Shown one piece after another: positions 11,294 to 25,400 of a DNA stretch of 64,000 bases; within the stretch, counting starts at the first letter, position 1; every line of letters begins with the position of its first letter. The stretch is from assembly GCA_030789695.1 (NCBI GenBank), contig CM061139.1, positions 6,463,878-6,527,877 of the forward strand. The letters are read 5' to 3'. The translations under genes and the position numbers were made by a program. The notes beneath the pieces were generated by a model. That model saw only the letters and a list, made by a program, of their open reading frames with translations, was not told the DNA's origin and searched no databases. This stretch comes from Scilla litardierei (taxonomy: Eukaryota; Streptophyta; Magnoliopsida; Asparagales; Asparagaceae).

Positions 11294-11775
11294 GTAAGCG
11301 TCTCGATCCTTTTTGGCTCTCGTTTTTAGTCTCCGATCGTATTGTTTCTTCCATTTTATGCTCGATCTTTCGATGAGTGTTCGATTTGTGCGATGATCGG
11401 GATTGTTCGGCAGAAGTTTCATTTACGGTGTGAGGGAGGCGGAGCGGTTATCTTGGTTTTGTTTGGCGATGATGGATTAGTGCAAAGATCGTTCCTTTTT
11501 TTGCGATAGATGTGGTTGTGGTTTGGATTTTTTTTGGTTTTGCGGTTGGTTTGGTTGGAGATTGAAGGTTGGGAAGATGATTTGGTTGTTTTTGGTGGCG
11601 ACGATTGCTTTTTTGGAGAACAAGAAAGGGTTTTGATGCTAAATCAGCTCATCAGATGGTAGAGATAACGCTTCTTTTTTGCTACATTCGAATTCTTTTA
11701 GAAGCCAGTCTAAAAGTATCATTCTTTTCATGGCTACGTTCCGAAGATCCCCAGTTTCATCAACTCAATCCCCCC

Positions 11776-11850
<75 letters not shown>

Positions 11851-12089
11851 AAGATATTAATTGCCTGATTTTTCCAGTGGCTTATTCACCCTCACCATTA
11901 GAGGAATATCAGTATATGATGTCCGTTTCTGATGATTTTTGTAATGGTGTAAGCTGATATTAATAAAATTTAGTTACCTGCATTGATTGAAAACGAAGTT
12001 CTTGTTTTTTCCTTATTTTTTGCGATGCATACTGATTTCTCAGCGTCTTTGTTTTCTTTCCAAAATGAGGAGATAGGAATTGATCACAG
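11294..12089 (+). other. Presumed 5' UTR intron with C/A homopolymer block
   Basis: The donor is GTAAGC at 11294 and the likely acceptor GATCACAG at 12089. The interval is T-rich, as expected of a leader intron. At 11771-11846 it holds about 26 C followed by about 50 A, a tract likely to be length-variable or mis-assembled. Confidence 0.4.
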
Positions 12090-12097
12090 GGAATTAA

Positions 12098-12165
12098 ATG
12101 CAAGAGTGACGTGCATGGGCATAGGATGCCAGAGTTGCGAAGCGGAGCCCGCCAAGCTAGGTTGA
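12098..12165 (+). promoter_or_regulatory. uORF pair just before and across the kinase start
   Basis: An ATG at 12098 gives a three-codon ORF ending at 12109 (Met-Gln-Glu-stop). A second ATG at 12115 starts a 16-codon ORF (begins MGIGCQ) ending at TGA 12163-12165, out of frame with and spanning the main ATG at 12126. An overlapping uORF normally lowers initiation at the main start, so translation probably relies on leaky scanning. The reading is direct; the effect is inferred. Confidence 0.5.
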
Positions 12166-12575
12166 GATCAAAGAAACTTGATGAGATACCGACCCAACAA
12201 CAACAACAACCTGCAGAACAAGCTGAAAATTTGGTTCTGCCAGCAACTAACAACAGAACAGCAAGGCGGGGACGAGGAAGGGGATCAAATGCTGCAGCAT
12301 TAGGGAAAGGGCCATCAGCTAATCCAGTAAGGACCACAGCTGGTGGTAGGGGAAGAGGAAGAGGGGGGATACGATTGATTGATTTGGACCCTAATCAGCC
12401 TTGCGAAGTTTTACCTGGAGCTGCTGCTGCTTGGGGACCTGTTGCTGGTGTTGCCCTGGACTTTCTGAACCAAGCAGGGGACGGCGTTGCTGGGAAGGAA
12501 CCAGCCATGGATGGTGGTAGTGCAGATAAGTTGTTGGGGGAGGACGAAGCAAATGCAGCACCTGTCCCGGAGAGG
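12126..12575 (+). CDS. HD16-like: MLK/HD16-like exon 1 (residues 1-150)
   Basis: This exon holds the whole N-terminal extension: MPELRSGAR start, a five-Gln run, two Arg-Gly-rich patches ([16 protein letters not shown]), the conserved IRLIDLDP, and an acidic end. It is phase 0 and its donor is GTATGT. Confidence 0.92.
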
Positions 12576-15500
12576 GTATGTCATTTTTGTTTGTTTCCTT
12601 TTTATCTCTTATCTGCTTGAAATTGGTAGAATGCTAAACACGTGACATCTTCTGTGAGTGAGTTTGTGTTGTTGTGCACTGTTGGATGCCCTTGCTGCAA
12701 CTTCCCTTTTTTGTGTGGCTCCCAACGATCTTGTGTATTTCTTTTGATGACATAGCATCTAGCATTCTAGTTGATATAAGGATGATTTCTTTGGCAAATT
12801 ATGCCACGAGTAGTTTCTTATACATAGTACTATGATAGCAAGCTGCATGACTATAAATGCCATGTGTTTATGGCTATGCAAACACGTATCCTGCAGCATT
12901 TTCTTGTGTTCATTTTATGCGAAAATACTGTAATAGTATAATTGGTTTTAAGGCTCGCATGTACTATGATTGGATAAGTCTTGTCATGTTACTGCTGCTC
13001 TTTCTTCCAACATATGCACAAACTTTCCAATTTTGACACTTGATAGCAATAGCTCTGAGCATCCTGTAAATGATTGTTTGCTACATCTAGTAGTAGCATG
13101 AAACTGATACAATTGGATGTGATTGAGTATTCCCTCTTGGTTACAGGTTCAAGTAGGCAACTCCCCTGTATATAAAGTAGAGAAGAAGTTGGGTAAAGGT
13201 GGTTTTGGTCAGGTGTATGTTGGAAGAAGGGTATCTGGTGGAACAGAACGCATGGGACCAGACGCTGTTGAGGTTAAACATCTGATCTCATGACTAATCT
13301 CTTAACCCTTGAGGAACTATAAATTTTTTTCTTTGCCGATGTTGTAATATGTGCATTATCTTTAGGTGGCCCTGAAATTTGAGCATCGCAGCAGTAAAGG
13401 TTGCAACTATGGTCCGCCATATGAATGGCAAGTCTACAAGTAAGCACATCTTTACGACGACAATTACTTTTCTTTTTCTTTGACTAAGCTGTGCTTTATG
13501 TCTGACTTAATGTGTGCGTGGTGAATAGCACTCTTAATGGATGTTATGGAATACCATGGGTTCATTACAAAGGCCGTCAAGGAGATTATTACATTTTGGT
13601 GAGTTCAAATATATTCTGGTAAATGTTATACATCCTTTATTAAGCGAAATTAACTCTTTCAGGTTATGGATATACTTGGACCTAGTCTTTGGGATCTATG
13701 GAATTCTGTGGGCCAAAGGTAAGTAGCAGTCATCTCTTGGTTTCAAATTTCATCGTTGGAGCGTGATCTTCTTATGCTAATTAAGAACTACCATTTGAAA
13801 CAGAATGTCACCAAATATGGTTGCTTGTATTGCCGTGGAGGCTATTTCAATCCTTGAAAAGCTTCACATGAAGGGGTACTGTTGTTTACTATTTTCCCAA
13901 TTCATTCTGACGTGTAGTTTTATCTCTCACCACTTGTCAGAAAGACACTCCTTATTAAGGCTTACCTTTTATTTTCCTATTTTGTATTAGGTTTGTGCAT
14001 GGAGATGTTAAGCCAGAGAACTTTTTACTTGGTCAGCCTGGAACAGCTGAGGAGAAAAAACTCTACCTTATTGACCTGGGTTTGGGTATGTACTCACTGT
14101 GTAGTATGTTTCTAGGGTAGTAAGCATTGGGTGCATAATAGACACACCATCTACTTATCAGCCAGCTTAAGGTTCTGTTCACCTATAACGTTCCCTTAAA
14201 TTTTTTCCTCGCTTACAACTACAATGAAATGGTTTGATTATTGTTTATATGGAACAGCATCCAGATGGAAGGAAACATCTTCAGGGCATCATGTTGATTA
14301 TGATCAAAGGCCAGATATTTTCAGGTTTGGATATTGCCGCAGTTTTCTCCCAGATGTTTTTTCTATACATATTCTAATATACTTCTTTGCAGGGGTACAA
14401 TAAGATATGCAAGTGTGCATGCACATTTAGGTCGCACAGGAAGTAGGAGGGACGATCTTGAGTCATTAGCGTACACTCTTATATTCCTCATCAGAGGAAG
14501 ATTGCCATGGCAAGGTTATCAGGTAGCATTTTAGCTCATCTTACAAGGTATTTAACTTATACTTTCTTGTTTTTGCTTATACATTTACTGACGTTCAGTC
14601 CTTTCTGTTGTCAAATAATAAAGGGAGACAACAAGAGTTTTCTCGTCTGTAAAAAGAAGATGGCTACTACTCCAGAATTATTGTGTTGTTTCTGCCCCCC
14701 GCCATTTAAAAATTTCCTTGAAATTGTGACAAATATGAAGTTTGATGAAGAGCCAAATTACTCGAAACTCATTTCTATCTTTGATTGTTTAATCGAACCT
14801 TGCACTCCATTGAGGCCAATCAGAATTGATGGAGCTTTGAAGGTTTGTTATGCTGGTTCAAACACTTGTCCGGTTTCTTTTTTCGTTCTTTGTGTTTTTT
14901 CTGCTACAACAGCATTCCCATTGGCTGGATTTATGATTATTAACATTTGTCATTACATATTTAGGTTGGACAGAAGCGTGGCAGATTGCTTGTGAATCTT
15001 GAAGAAGATGAACATCCTAAGAAGAAAGTTCGATTGGGAAGCCCTGCAACACAATGGATTTCAGTTTACAATGCAAGGCGACCTATGAAACAAAGGTAAA
15101 AGTTTGTGAATACTTTATGACAACTGATTTCATATAAAAGACATCTTCATTTATGTTAAAGCGCTATGAACATATGTTTTGTCTTTTGGGATCCATGTAC
15201 AAACTACAGTTAGAATATACCCATTTTTTTGTGTTCAAGAGGATACGCCTCTCTGGTGAAGCATCAAATTAGTGTAATGACATTTGTAATATCAAGTATT
15301 TGTATATTTGATGTTTCTTGTATCCATTGTTTTAACGGGAGTTTAGGCTATAAAAACTACATAATAGTATCAAAATGAAAATTTGGCTGTTGACAGTTAC
15401 AAACCTTCAAGTTGCAGAAGAGTCCCTCAGACCCAGCTTTAATCATTTTCCGGAAGTGTCCTTAAAAATTTTAAGCTATTTCGTTCATCAGATTTTTAAA

Positions 15501-18500
15501 TTACTTAATTAGTTTGGAACACCAACCATCTGGACGGCAAAAGATATGCTTATCAGTCTTTAGTTTTGTGATACGACCCGGATCTTAATTTGGGATAAAA
15601 AATATGATTTTTGGTAGATTTTGGAGGTGAAAGATGGGGTTTTAGTGGAAATGTGAGATTTTAATGCTAGGAAGATAGATTTTGGAGGAAGGTGGAATTT
15701 TTATTAATAAGAAGCTGAAAATAAAAGAAAATAAGATAGTTGAGTTCGTTTGAGAGAAACTCGATCACCTAGCTTCGGATTCGAGATCAAAGCCTAAATC
15801 TCCCAAGACTAGCTTTTGCTTCGAAGGAAAAGCCTACACCTCCAAAATCGCTTGTTTCTTCCACAATATTAAGTATGTCCTCCTTAATCCTAGCCGTCAC
15901 CTACAAATACCAATATGGAAATAACAAAATTATAGAAAAACCTTAAACTTTGAAATTCCAAAAAGACCACTGAAACTAAAAATTTACAAAAACACTCCTG
16001 AAACCCCAAAATTTCAGATCTGTCCTTTGTGCGGCCCTATCATTACTCCGTCCACTAAGAACCAACTTGTTGGGCTTGCCAATCCAAATGGAGGTGCTTG
16101 TCTCCTCCCGGCTTTCCTGTTCAACCGCCTGATCTTCTTCATCTTCAACAATCAGCAGCTGGAGAACACGATTTTGTAATAATGTCTTGACCCATTCATC
16201 TCGCCACGACGGAAGCAGAGCTTCTTGGTATGCCTATCCTGGAACTCTGCCTTTGTGATCTGCTAAAGCCTACTGTCTGATTGAAGCTCGTTGTTCTTCT
16301 CTTGGCCGGACTGGATCCCTACTGATAGCGCCTTCTCTTCCCTTGTTGCTACGTGGTTGCGAGAAGTGGATATGCTCCATGCTCTTATGGTACGTCATTC
16401 CCCCGTGAGCCTGGCCTCTTCCAGCTGCATTAAGTCTATCCTGTCAAGCATCACTCTAGGCATCTGAATGCGTAGCTCCATCCGTATGCTTGGTTTCAAA
16501 CATTTCATGAAGCATTCCTACAGAGACTTTCCTGACACTCCCCGAACATGGCCTGTCAGCATCTCAAATCTTCTGATGTAATCCGTGGCTGTTCCATCCA
16601 GTTCAAGGGCAAAGAGCTGCTCGTACAAGTCTCCTCCTCGGGTCTCCTGAAATCGATGTAGCAGGAAATCCTTAAATTCTTCACACAATCGTACTAGATG
16701 CTGTTGCTTTCTTCACCGGTACCAAGATTAGGCCTTACTTTCTAAACATATCCCTACCGCATTTAGTTTATCCGCTTTTGAGAGGCTCGTCATCTTGAAG
16801 TACCTCTCCGCTTTGTAGAACCATCCATACAGATCCTTTGCTTCAAATATTGGCATCTTAAGTTTCATGACCTTACGGTTGGTGTTGAAATCCCCATGTG
16901 CTGCTCCTCCCCAGTATCTGTCATCATAGCGCTGACGGTGTGGGTACCGTGGTGCATAGTGGTCTCCAAATCCGACCCTGTCTTCTCCTTGTAATCCCCC
17001 AACCGATCTCTCCAATCTGATCCTCCATCATCCATGTACTTTGGAGCGTTATCATGGTACATGTCAAACTCTTCGTAGTCAAGATCGTGCCGTCATGGTC
17101 TCTCTTGCAAAATCTATGCGGTGGCCCTCCCGAATATCCTCTAGGTCTTCACAGAGGCCCCGACGTAGCCGTCAACTCTCCTCCACCCTTTGCTATGTCG
17201 CCAGGCGGTCCGGAAGCCCCTGGCGGCCCAACTAGGGCACAATTAGGCCCGGATGGGATGCCACGGGCCGTGAGGCCCCTAGCAGGTTCGCCCTTACTCG
17301 GCGAGGCCCTGGAGACCCGCCAAGGGCTCCGATAGAGCCTTGGCGGTTCTGCTCGATAGAGCCGTGGCGAACCACCAGGGGCTCGGCTTGGCCCGGGCGA
17401 GTCGCTAAGGAGCCGCGAGGCTCTTGGCGGCCTCGTCGGTCTCTGGCACGCCTCCCCAGGGGCCGTGGAGCCCTGGTTTTCGATATGGCACGCCTCAGAC
17501 CTCTTTGAAGTTTTCGCCTTCTTCGAAATTCGAATACAAATCGGCGTCGGATAGATTCTCTAAACTCCTCGAACATCTCGTTGCCTCTATCCAAAAATTT
17601 GTCCGTGCGCCCCTGATTCGGGTTGTCGTTTAGATCTGAGTTCACTTTTGTTAGCGCGACGATTTGTTGCATGATCTGTTGTTGAGTTTACGTGATAGAG
17701 TCGAAAGTCTCGTTCATCCTTGTTTCTAATGCCTTCACATGATATGATTGCGGATCTCATCCCTTCCACTGATTGATTCAATCCTTCAACTTTCGCTTTT
17801 GAAGCATATGCCTTTTCTTTGTTTCCGCCTCCGCCATGGATCGTAGTCACTCTGACACCAATTTGATACGATTAGGATCTGAATTTGGGATAAAAATATG
17901 ATCTTTAGTGGATTTTGGGATGAAAGATGTGATTTTTAGTGGAAAGTTGGGATTTTAGCGTTAGGAAGATAGATTTTGGGGGAAATGTGGAATTTTTATT
18001 AATACGAAGCTGAAAATAAAAGAAGATACAAAAGATAGTTGAGTCCTTTCGACAGAAACTTCCTCTCCTAGCATTGGATTCAAGATTAAAGCCTAAAACT
18101 TCCAAGACTAGCTTTTACTTCGAAGGAAAAGCCTAAACCTCCAAGATTTATGGTTTCTTCTTCAATATTCGACATGTCCTCTCTAACCCTAGCCGTCACC
18201 TACAAATACTAATATGAAAATAACAAAATTACAGAAAAACTTTAAACTCTAAACTCTGAAAATTACAAAAAGACATTTGAAAACTGAAAATTTACAAAAA
18301 CGCCCCCGAAACTTCAAAATTTCAGATCTGCCCTTTTGTGCGGTCCTATCATTTTGTTGCCTTGTTTTCTAGTGCATATAGTATTTATAACACAATCGTG
18401 TCACTACATCACCATAGATATTTCGTTTTGATTGCTAGATTACTTTCAGGTGTTATAAATGATGTACTGATTTCAATAGAGTTCTTTGTGACTCCTCAAC

Positions 18501-19352
18501 AAGATATCTTAAATGGCTAATCAGTTTGACATACGTCTAGAAATAATGACTTCCCAAAGCTTAATGGCAGCCGGTTGCAAGTCAACTTGCTTGCTGATTA
18601 TGCTTCTATTGTTGACAACCTTGCTTAAAGATAAACAAAACCTGTGTAATGATTGCAAGCATCTGCGGGGATGTTGTTGACAATGAATGCTTGTTTGAAT
18701 CCTTTCCTTTTTTTCTTTCTTTAGTACCATCTTATAGCTAATTGAATCTTTTTTCCAAATTTCACCACTTAATTAACCCAAAACTATCCTTGGGAATATT
18801 CTGATGCTTGCGTGATTAAGTAACTAATGTGTAAAGGTTATATAAACTGTCCCTAACCTAACCCATGCTGGGATAGATGTATCTGCAGACATTAAAGACA
18901 AAATCCAATTGTTGGGCCCAATACTGTTTTATTTGACCTTATCAAGACTGTACAACTAAATTTGTTAAGTTTGTCAACTCTATGCGAATCCATGGATCTG
19001 ATCCGAAGCTATCTGTAAAGGACTCTCATGGAACTGCATCCAAAATTAACTATGAAATCATTCATTTGGTGGCTAATTCATGCTAAATATGACTGTCTTT
19101 CTAAGGACAGCTGACAGCATTGAAGGGTCCTAAATTAAGTTGTTGGTGATTCTTGGGTAGTGTATATTCCAAGTCTACCAGACCTAGTTGCATTTCTAAT
19201 TTATAATTCCTCCAAAAAAGATAAAAAAAAATACAATAGTGGATGTGTGGTAAATATATTGACTGGTTGGAATAGAATTGATTTGTACAGGCAAGGGTTA
19301 GAGGAGACGAGGAAGCCATGTTAGATAATGAAGGAAGGGATACGGAGCACCT

Positions 19353-19402
<50 letters not shown>

Positions 19403-22400
19403 TACATTTAAATCATCCAACAAGTTGAAGGCACGAAGGAAAGATTAAACCGTCACCAAATAGTGAAGGTCAAAGTTGATTGGATGTTTTCATTCCCATG
19501 GAATTCTAGCAACTCAAAGCGTCATATGATTTAGAAAAATTGTTTTCACATGTCAAAAGCATATATATTTTGTTGCCATGTTTGAGGGCATAGTTCAGGG
19601 AGGAATTTTCGATGCAAGACAACTTCCCCAGTGTTTGAGACCTGTAGGAGGACTATAAATCAAGTGAAAAGGTTTCTCAAGTTTTCTGCTAGACTGCACA
19701 ACCTATATAAATCAACTGAAAGGGATTCTCAAGTTTTCTGCTAGACTGCACAACCTATATAAATCAACTGAAAGGGATTCTCAAGTTTTCTGCTAGTCTG
19801 CGCAGCCTATCTGCCTCCCTATGATATAATAGTAACACTTGCAACCGAAGGGGATTATCTGCCAAGCCTATTACGGAAAGTGGCTTGTGTTGTTTGTAAA
19901 AACTCTAAGTCGTTAAAGTCTGAATCTGCTTTGTTGGAAAGCGTAAGGAGGTAGTTATTCTCTTGCTTTCATGGGTCAACAGACGAATATGCTTTGTTGG
20001 AAAGAGTAATGAGGTAGTAATTCTCTTACTTTCATGGGTCACAGCAGCCAAAGAAGAATCTTCTTTCACAGAGGACCTTAAGGTCCATAGTTCCAGTTTT
20101 GCGGTATCCTTCTGACTGAGAGATTCATCGTCGCCACTTAGTTCATCAAGTCCTCACTTTTGACATCATTTTTTGTTGACTTGTCTGATGTTGTTGCAAG
20201 AGTAAGCTCCTACCTATGGCATGGAGCTCTCGTGGGCATAATTGATTTCGGCACTACATGGATTCTTGTTGGGGCTGGCATTGTTTTTACAGACCATCTT
20301 CAAAATTTGATTCAGTCTTTTGTGAAAATTTGCTCCATAAGAACCGTACATTGATTAGCAAAACTTGAGTTGTTAGTTCATAAATGGTGGTTATGATTAA
20401 AGGGGCATGCAAACTATATTCCTTTCAGAGGTTTATGCATGTGATCTTTTACACATGCAATTCACGCACACCTATCAGACTCATAAAATGCGTATTGTTA
20501 CATGAAACTGAAGGAAAGTTCTATAGGATCACCATAAGGCTACAATGCTTTTATAGGTTAGAATGCTGTGCAATAAAAAGAAACCGTCCAAAAATCGAGC
20601 GCAGAAAAATTGAGAATGCTGTGATTGATGAGTGGCAACATGCTGACCTATAGGATAAGAAACGAGTCATGGATAGGCAGCTGGATGATGCTATTGTTGA
20701 TAAAATATGGGATAATTCATTGAGATGGTTTACGCATGTGCGGTGGAGACCTGTATGTGCCAACTAGTTTTGATAAGTGATAAAATCTTATTTAATAAAT
20801 CAACGAGGAGTGTAGAGGTATGCCTAAACAAAGTTGGATATAAGTAGCTAAGAAGGCTACGTTAATGGTTAATTTAATTGAGAACATAGCCCCTGTTAAT
20901 TTGACTGAGATCATATCCCGTCACAAGTTGAACGCAAGTAAAGGATTCATATAGCCGACTTCAAACAACTTTGGGTTAAGACTTTGATAGTTGATTTTGT
21001 TGACTGTACATAGACAACCAACCAACGAATGTCATATAATTAGAGGCAGGTCTAACCTAGATTTCATATTCGCTGTACACTTCCAATTTTATGATAGTTA
21101 AATAGTGTCTTAAATATAACATATATTTGCATAATTTTATTTATATGCTTTCAGAATTTTTGACAAACTTGTTTTTACTTTCATTTTGAAAGCCCTGTTT
21201 GTTTCCTAATTTCCAATTCATCAGTTGGTTCTTGTTTTAGATGACATAGGAGTGCTGAAGACCGCTTGCAAAGTTTGAAATTGGTGGCTATGTGTATAAG
21301 AGAAACATAAGGTTGTTCATGTGATGTGCTGCAATGACGCAACAATGAATTTGCATTCAAAGTAGCAACTCATAGCCTGTAACCTGCACGTGTGTCTATT
21401 TTCTGGAAGAATTCTACATGCACGTGTTCTGGCAAAATAACCTACACTCGATATGCAAAACCTTGAAGCCAATCTTCCCTATCCATATGACCCAATATAG
21501 TTTCATCTGGAGGGATACATGGTGAAGCATCAAAAAGCGCTGATAGAGATATATCAACTGTTTACCTGTGATTTTCCCCAATTTTAACCTATGGAGCTAT
21601 TCTGAAGCCTGTTTTGCGCCTCCTTTTTTGTTATTTTCTTTTATAGGTTAATAGGATTTTCACTAAGTACCATATCTAAAGCTGTTGACTTCCTAACTAA
21701 TGCTTGGTGGTACCCAACTATTTCTTTTTGTTATTTTTAGATACCATTATAACGTGGCGGATTCAAGGCTTCACCAGCATGTCGAGAAGGGCAATGAAGA
21801 TGGTCTGTACATTAGTTGCGTGGCTTCTTCAGCAAATCTTTGGGCCCTCATTATGGATGCTGGAACAGGCTTTTCTGCGCAGGTTTATGAACTATCACCT
21901 GTATTCTTACATAAGGTATGTAGTCAAATGTATATTAGGCTTTCTTACACATCATTCTCCTTGGCAATTGCTGATTACTTTTCTCCACTTGGGTTTGCTA
22001 TAGGACTGGATTATGGAGCAGTGGGAGAAGAATTATTATATTAGTGCTATAGCGGGAGCAACTAATGGAAGTTCATTTGTTGTCATGTCCAAAGGTTTGT
22101 TCAATATGTTAATATATTCATTTTCTTTTACTTACCAATAGACGTTGAATTTCCTAGTGGTTGGTGAAAATTCTAATAGGACATTACTTCTTCAAAACAA
22201 ATGACTGTTAATTTTAAAAATGCTTCAGTGGTCAATCTGGGCATAGAGTGGCATCATGAAAAGGGAAATTTTCCATAAAATAACTATAATACCAGTTAAG
22301 CTTTATGTTGTGGAGTTAAGAAAACATGTTCAGAGGATCACTAAAATGGGCGCATGTTTAGATGGCTAAGTTGCGACACCCAAATATAGGATAAAAAATG

Positions 22401-25400
22401 AGTGTATTGGCAAGATGTTAAATGAAACTTACATTGAGGTAGATGATGGAAATTTGCTTCAGATGGTGGTTGGGACATGCACAGTGGAGGCTGATGCATG
22501 CAGCGCCCTATGGGAGTGATAGGATGATTGACAGTGCAGTAACAAGGACTTGTATAAACTTAAAAGAACATGGATTAAGTAGGTAAGAAAGGATATGCTA
22601 CATTTAATTCAACAAAAATGTTCTCAATGGACCCTAATGCAGATTTAGGTTCATGTTGCCAAATCCAAATATTTGAGATAAATGTTCTGTTGCTATGGTT
22701 TTAATGATGTTGTTAGTGCTACCATACAAAAGAGGGTATCATTGCAATTCCATCTTTGTTTATCGATCGAAGTAATATTCCATCTTAGTTTACCAACTGA
22801 GAATTAATTATTTGAGTTCTGTTTTTAACTACTATCTTATGGATGTTGATAAATCAATATAGTTACGGTAATTGATTATTTCATCCGGTTACTTACATTT
22901 AAAGCAAACAATCCTAATTCGTTGCTATCCGGACCTTTAAAATAAGCAACGGTTACATCGGTTCAGGGTGAAAGTTCTGACCGTTTCACATGGCTTCATA
23001 TGTCAGCTTTAAACTGTCATCATTTGTCTTAACCTTACATCAATACGAGACAATTTCAGGTGTTCTTTTGAGCTATCTGTTGTTTTGTTTAACATGGGAT
23101 TGTCATTGAAGCAGAGGATGGGTTGACCTCCTATACTGATTGAAAAAGGAGATCCATACGCTTCATGCCACAACACTCGAGTTGGGCACAGTACCATGAT
23201 TGGTGTGCTTTCATGCTAAGACGCCCCGCTTCTCACAGATGATGACTTCATTTGTTGAATTTTAAATTTCTTGCATTGTACGGGCTGATGTTTTAATGGC
23301 AGGAAGGGTTCTTGATACCTCTTCTGTGGAAAAAGTAGACACATCAATAGCTGTTGAGGACCTCAGTTGTGATTCCTCAATTGTAGAGTCATGTGCACAG
23401 AATCAAGAGATTTTAATGAAATTTCAAACTAACCCCAAAAAGAGGTCCAACTCAATTTGAATTGGAACTCAGAAAACTGAAAAGATAACTGAAAAAATAA
23501 AAGGAAAATGGCAAAAATGAAGGAGAGAATTGTATTAATTTTTCTTCACACTCCTTTACATGATCTCTGGGATATTTATACAATTCTCAATGGGAGAATA
23601 CATCAGGCTTTTTATAAGATTGGTTATCATCCTTTTAAACCGCTTCAAATAATTTTCAATCGCTTCAACTAATCCTCTTTTAGAAGGGAAATTTGAGAGA
23701 CAATGATTGGAATCTGTCGAAGATGAATGTGTTAATCTCTCTAAGTAGTTAGATGCCCCAAAAGTAGTTGGATTCCATGCGTTTAAGTTGATAGAAACTG
23801 CTCATTTGGTTGTAGACTAATTGACGTGGCTCCAGCTCATCTTGCGGCATTGCAATAATCTCATCTTGCGGCATTGCATTAATCGACTAGTAAGCAGCAG
23901 ATACATCAAACACTTTTCCAACGATTAGGTATTAGTTGACTAATGTTTTCCGTTAGTCGACTAATAAGAATCGTTTCTCAATCATGTCTTCTTATTTGTC
24001 GACTAACAACTTCTGTTAGTCGACTATAACGGAACCGGTTTCATTTGGCTGTTAAGGTAATTGTCGACTAAAAATCATGTTAGTCAACTAATGCTTAGTC
24101 AATTCTCAAGATTAAGGTTCAAAGTTGATGTTTGAATTTTTGGATTCCCAACATTATCTCCCTCTAAATTTAACCTTGCCTCGTGGTCAAATGCGTGAAA
24201 CTGTTTCAATAACATTGCTCCTTGTTTATTTCACACCATGTTGGACTGTGTTTGGGAGGCAGAAATTCATCGTTCGGGTGATCTTCCTCTAATTGCTTAA
24301 GTGCTTTCGCCCCGGTCCATATTGCTTCTAAGACGAAGATTTGCCTTTCTTTGCACTTATAATTTTTGTTACACTTGTCATTGCAAAAGAAACACAAATT
24401 ATTCTTTCTTTTGTGGAGAAGTTCTTTGATAGACCCGCAGGTCTGTGGCCGCCCATACATGGGCCGGGCCCATTTATAGCCGTCGGCCTCCCCGCTTGTT
24501 ATTTTGCACGCGTGCGCCCCTTTGCCCTAGGAACCCTAGTTTCTCCTATTTATAGGGGTTAGCCGTCATTAGTATTTTTCATGCTTGATATTGAGATTAT
24601 TCTATTGAGCGTCATTAGGAATAGTTCTTAGATTAAACGAGTGCGGACGTCCTCTTCGGCGTCTTGGAAGGAGAGCGCACCTCTTTTGCGCTCAATTATC
24701 GTGTTCTAGCTTTGATTTATCTATAAAAATTGTCTTTTTATCTTGGATCCTAACATTTTGGTATCAGAGCGCGTGACGATCCATAGCGGCCACGACAAGA
24801 TCGCACAACAAAATTGAGGCTTTGGAGGCCAAGTTCACGAGCGAAATCGACGGGATCAAGAAATCATTGGCGGCGAACGATGAATCCATTGCAAAGTTGA
24901 CGGCTTCCATCAACCAATTGACGGCAAATCAAGTGAAGTACGATGACCAATTCGCGCAAATAATGGCAACCCTAAATCAATTGGCGGCGAACAACAAAGG
25001 AGATGGGAACCCTAATCCGACACCAAAGACGGCACCTTTGAAGAAAGAGAAGGAAAAAGAGGAGATTTTGACCCAAAATCAACCTTTTTTGGTGGAGGAA
25101 GTGGACGAGGACGAAGACGAGAAGCCATGGAGGGTGGACTATCGCGAGGAGGTACGGCGGAAGGCGTTGGAGAGCCAAAAGGGAGGCGGAGGCCCTAGCC
25201 GCCTCAATTGGGGACGCCACGCGCGAGAGGGGAGCCGGTCGGACCCCCACAGCAGCTGTGGGGGTCGGCCGGCACAGGAAAGGGGCGGGGGGCTCTCCCC
25301 CCGCCTGCGTCGGGCCCTGACAGGGGGGCCCAGGCCCTGCCGCCCCTCCGGGGCCTCGGAGGGGCCCGTTCACTCAGCGTGAGGGGCCGGAGGCCCCCTG

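Larger units (their letters stand above)
15569..18351 (-). mobile_element. Gag-only LTR retrotransposon (TR-GAG type) in intron 11
   Basis: Two LTRs (15569-16042 and 17864-18351) share ends TGATA...TATCA and are flanked by a TTTTG duplication (15564-15568 and 18352-18356). Read on the minus strand, the right-hand LTR is followed by a primer-binding-like TGGTGTCAGAG, then gag remnants, then the other LTR. The internal part is only about 1.8 kb and contains no protease, reverse transcriptase or integrase. That matches non-autonomous elements carrying gag alone, which need enzymes from a partner. Confidence 0.85.

Noticed and set aside
10801..11422. ORFs of 90-128 codons on both strands around 11 kb
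   Set aside because: Produced by the pyrimidine-rich leader and A/G-rich promoter sequence; no family resemblance, and they overlap the presumed kinase leader.
19640..19815. The 52-bp repeats, and other short repeats, as a CRISPR array
   Set aside because: Eukaryotic intron, three adjacent copies without spacers.
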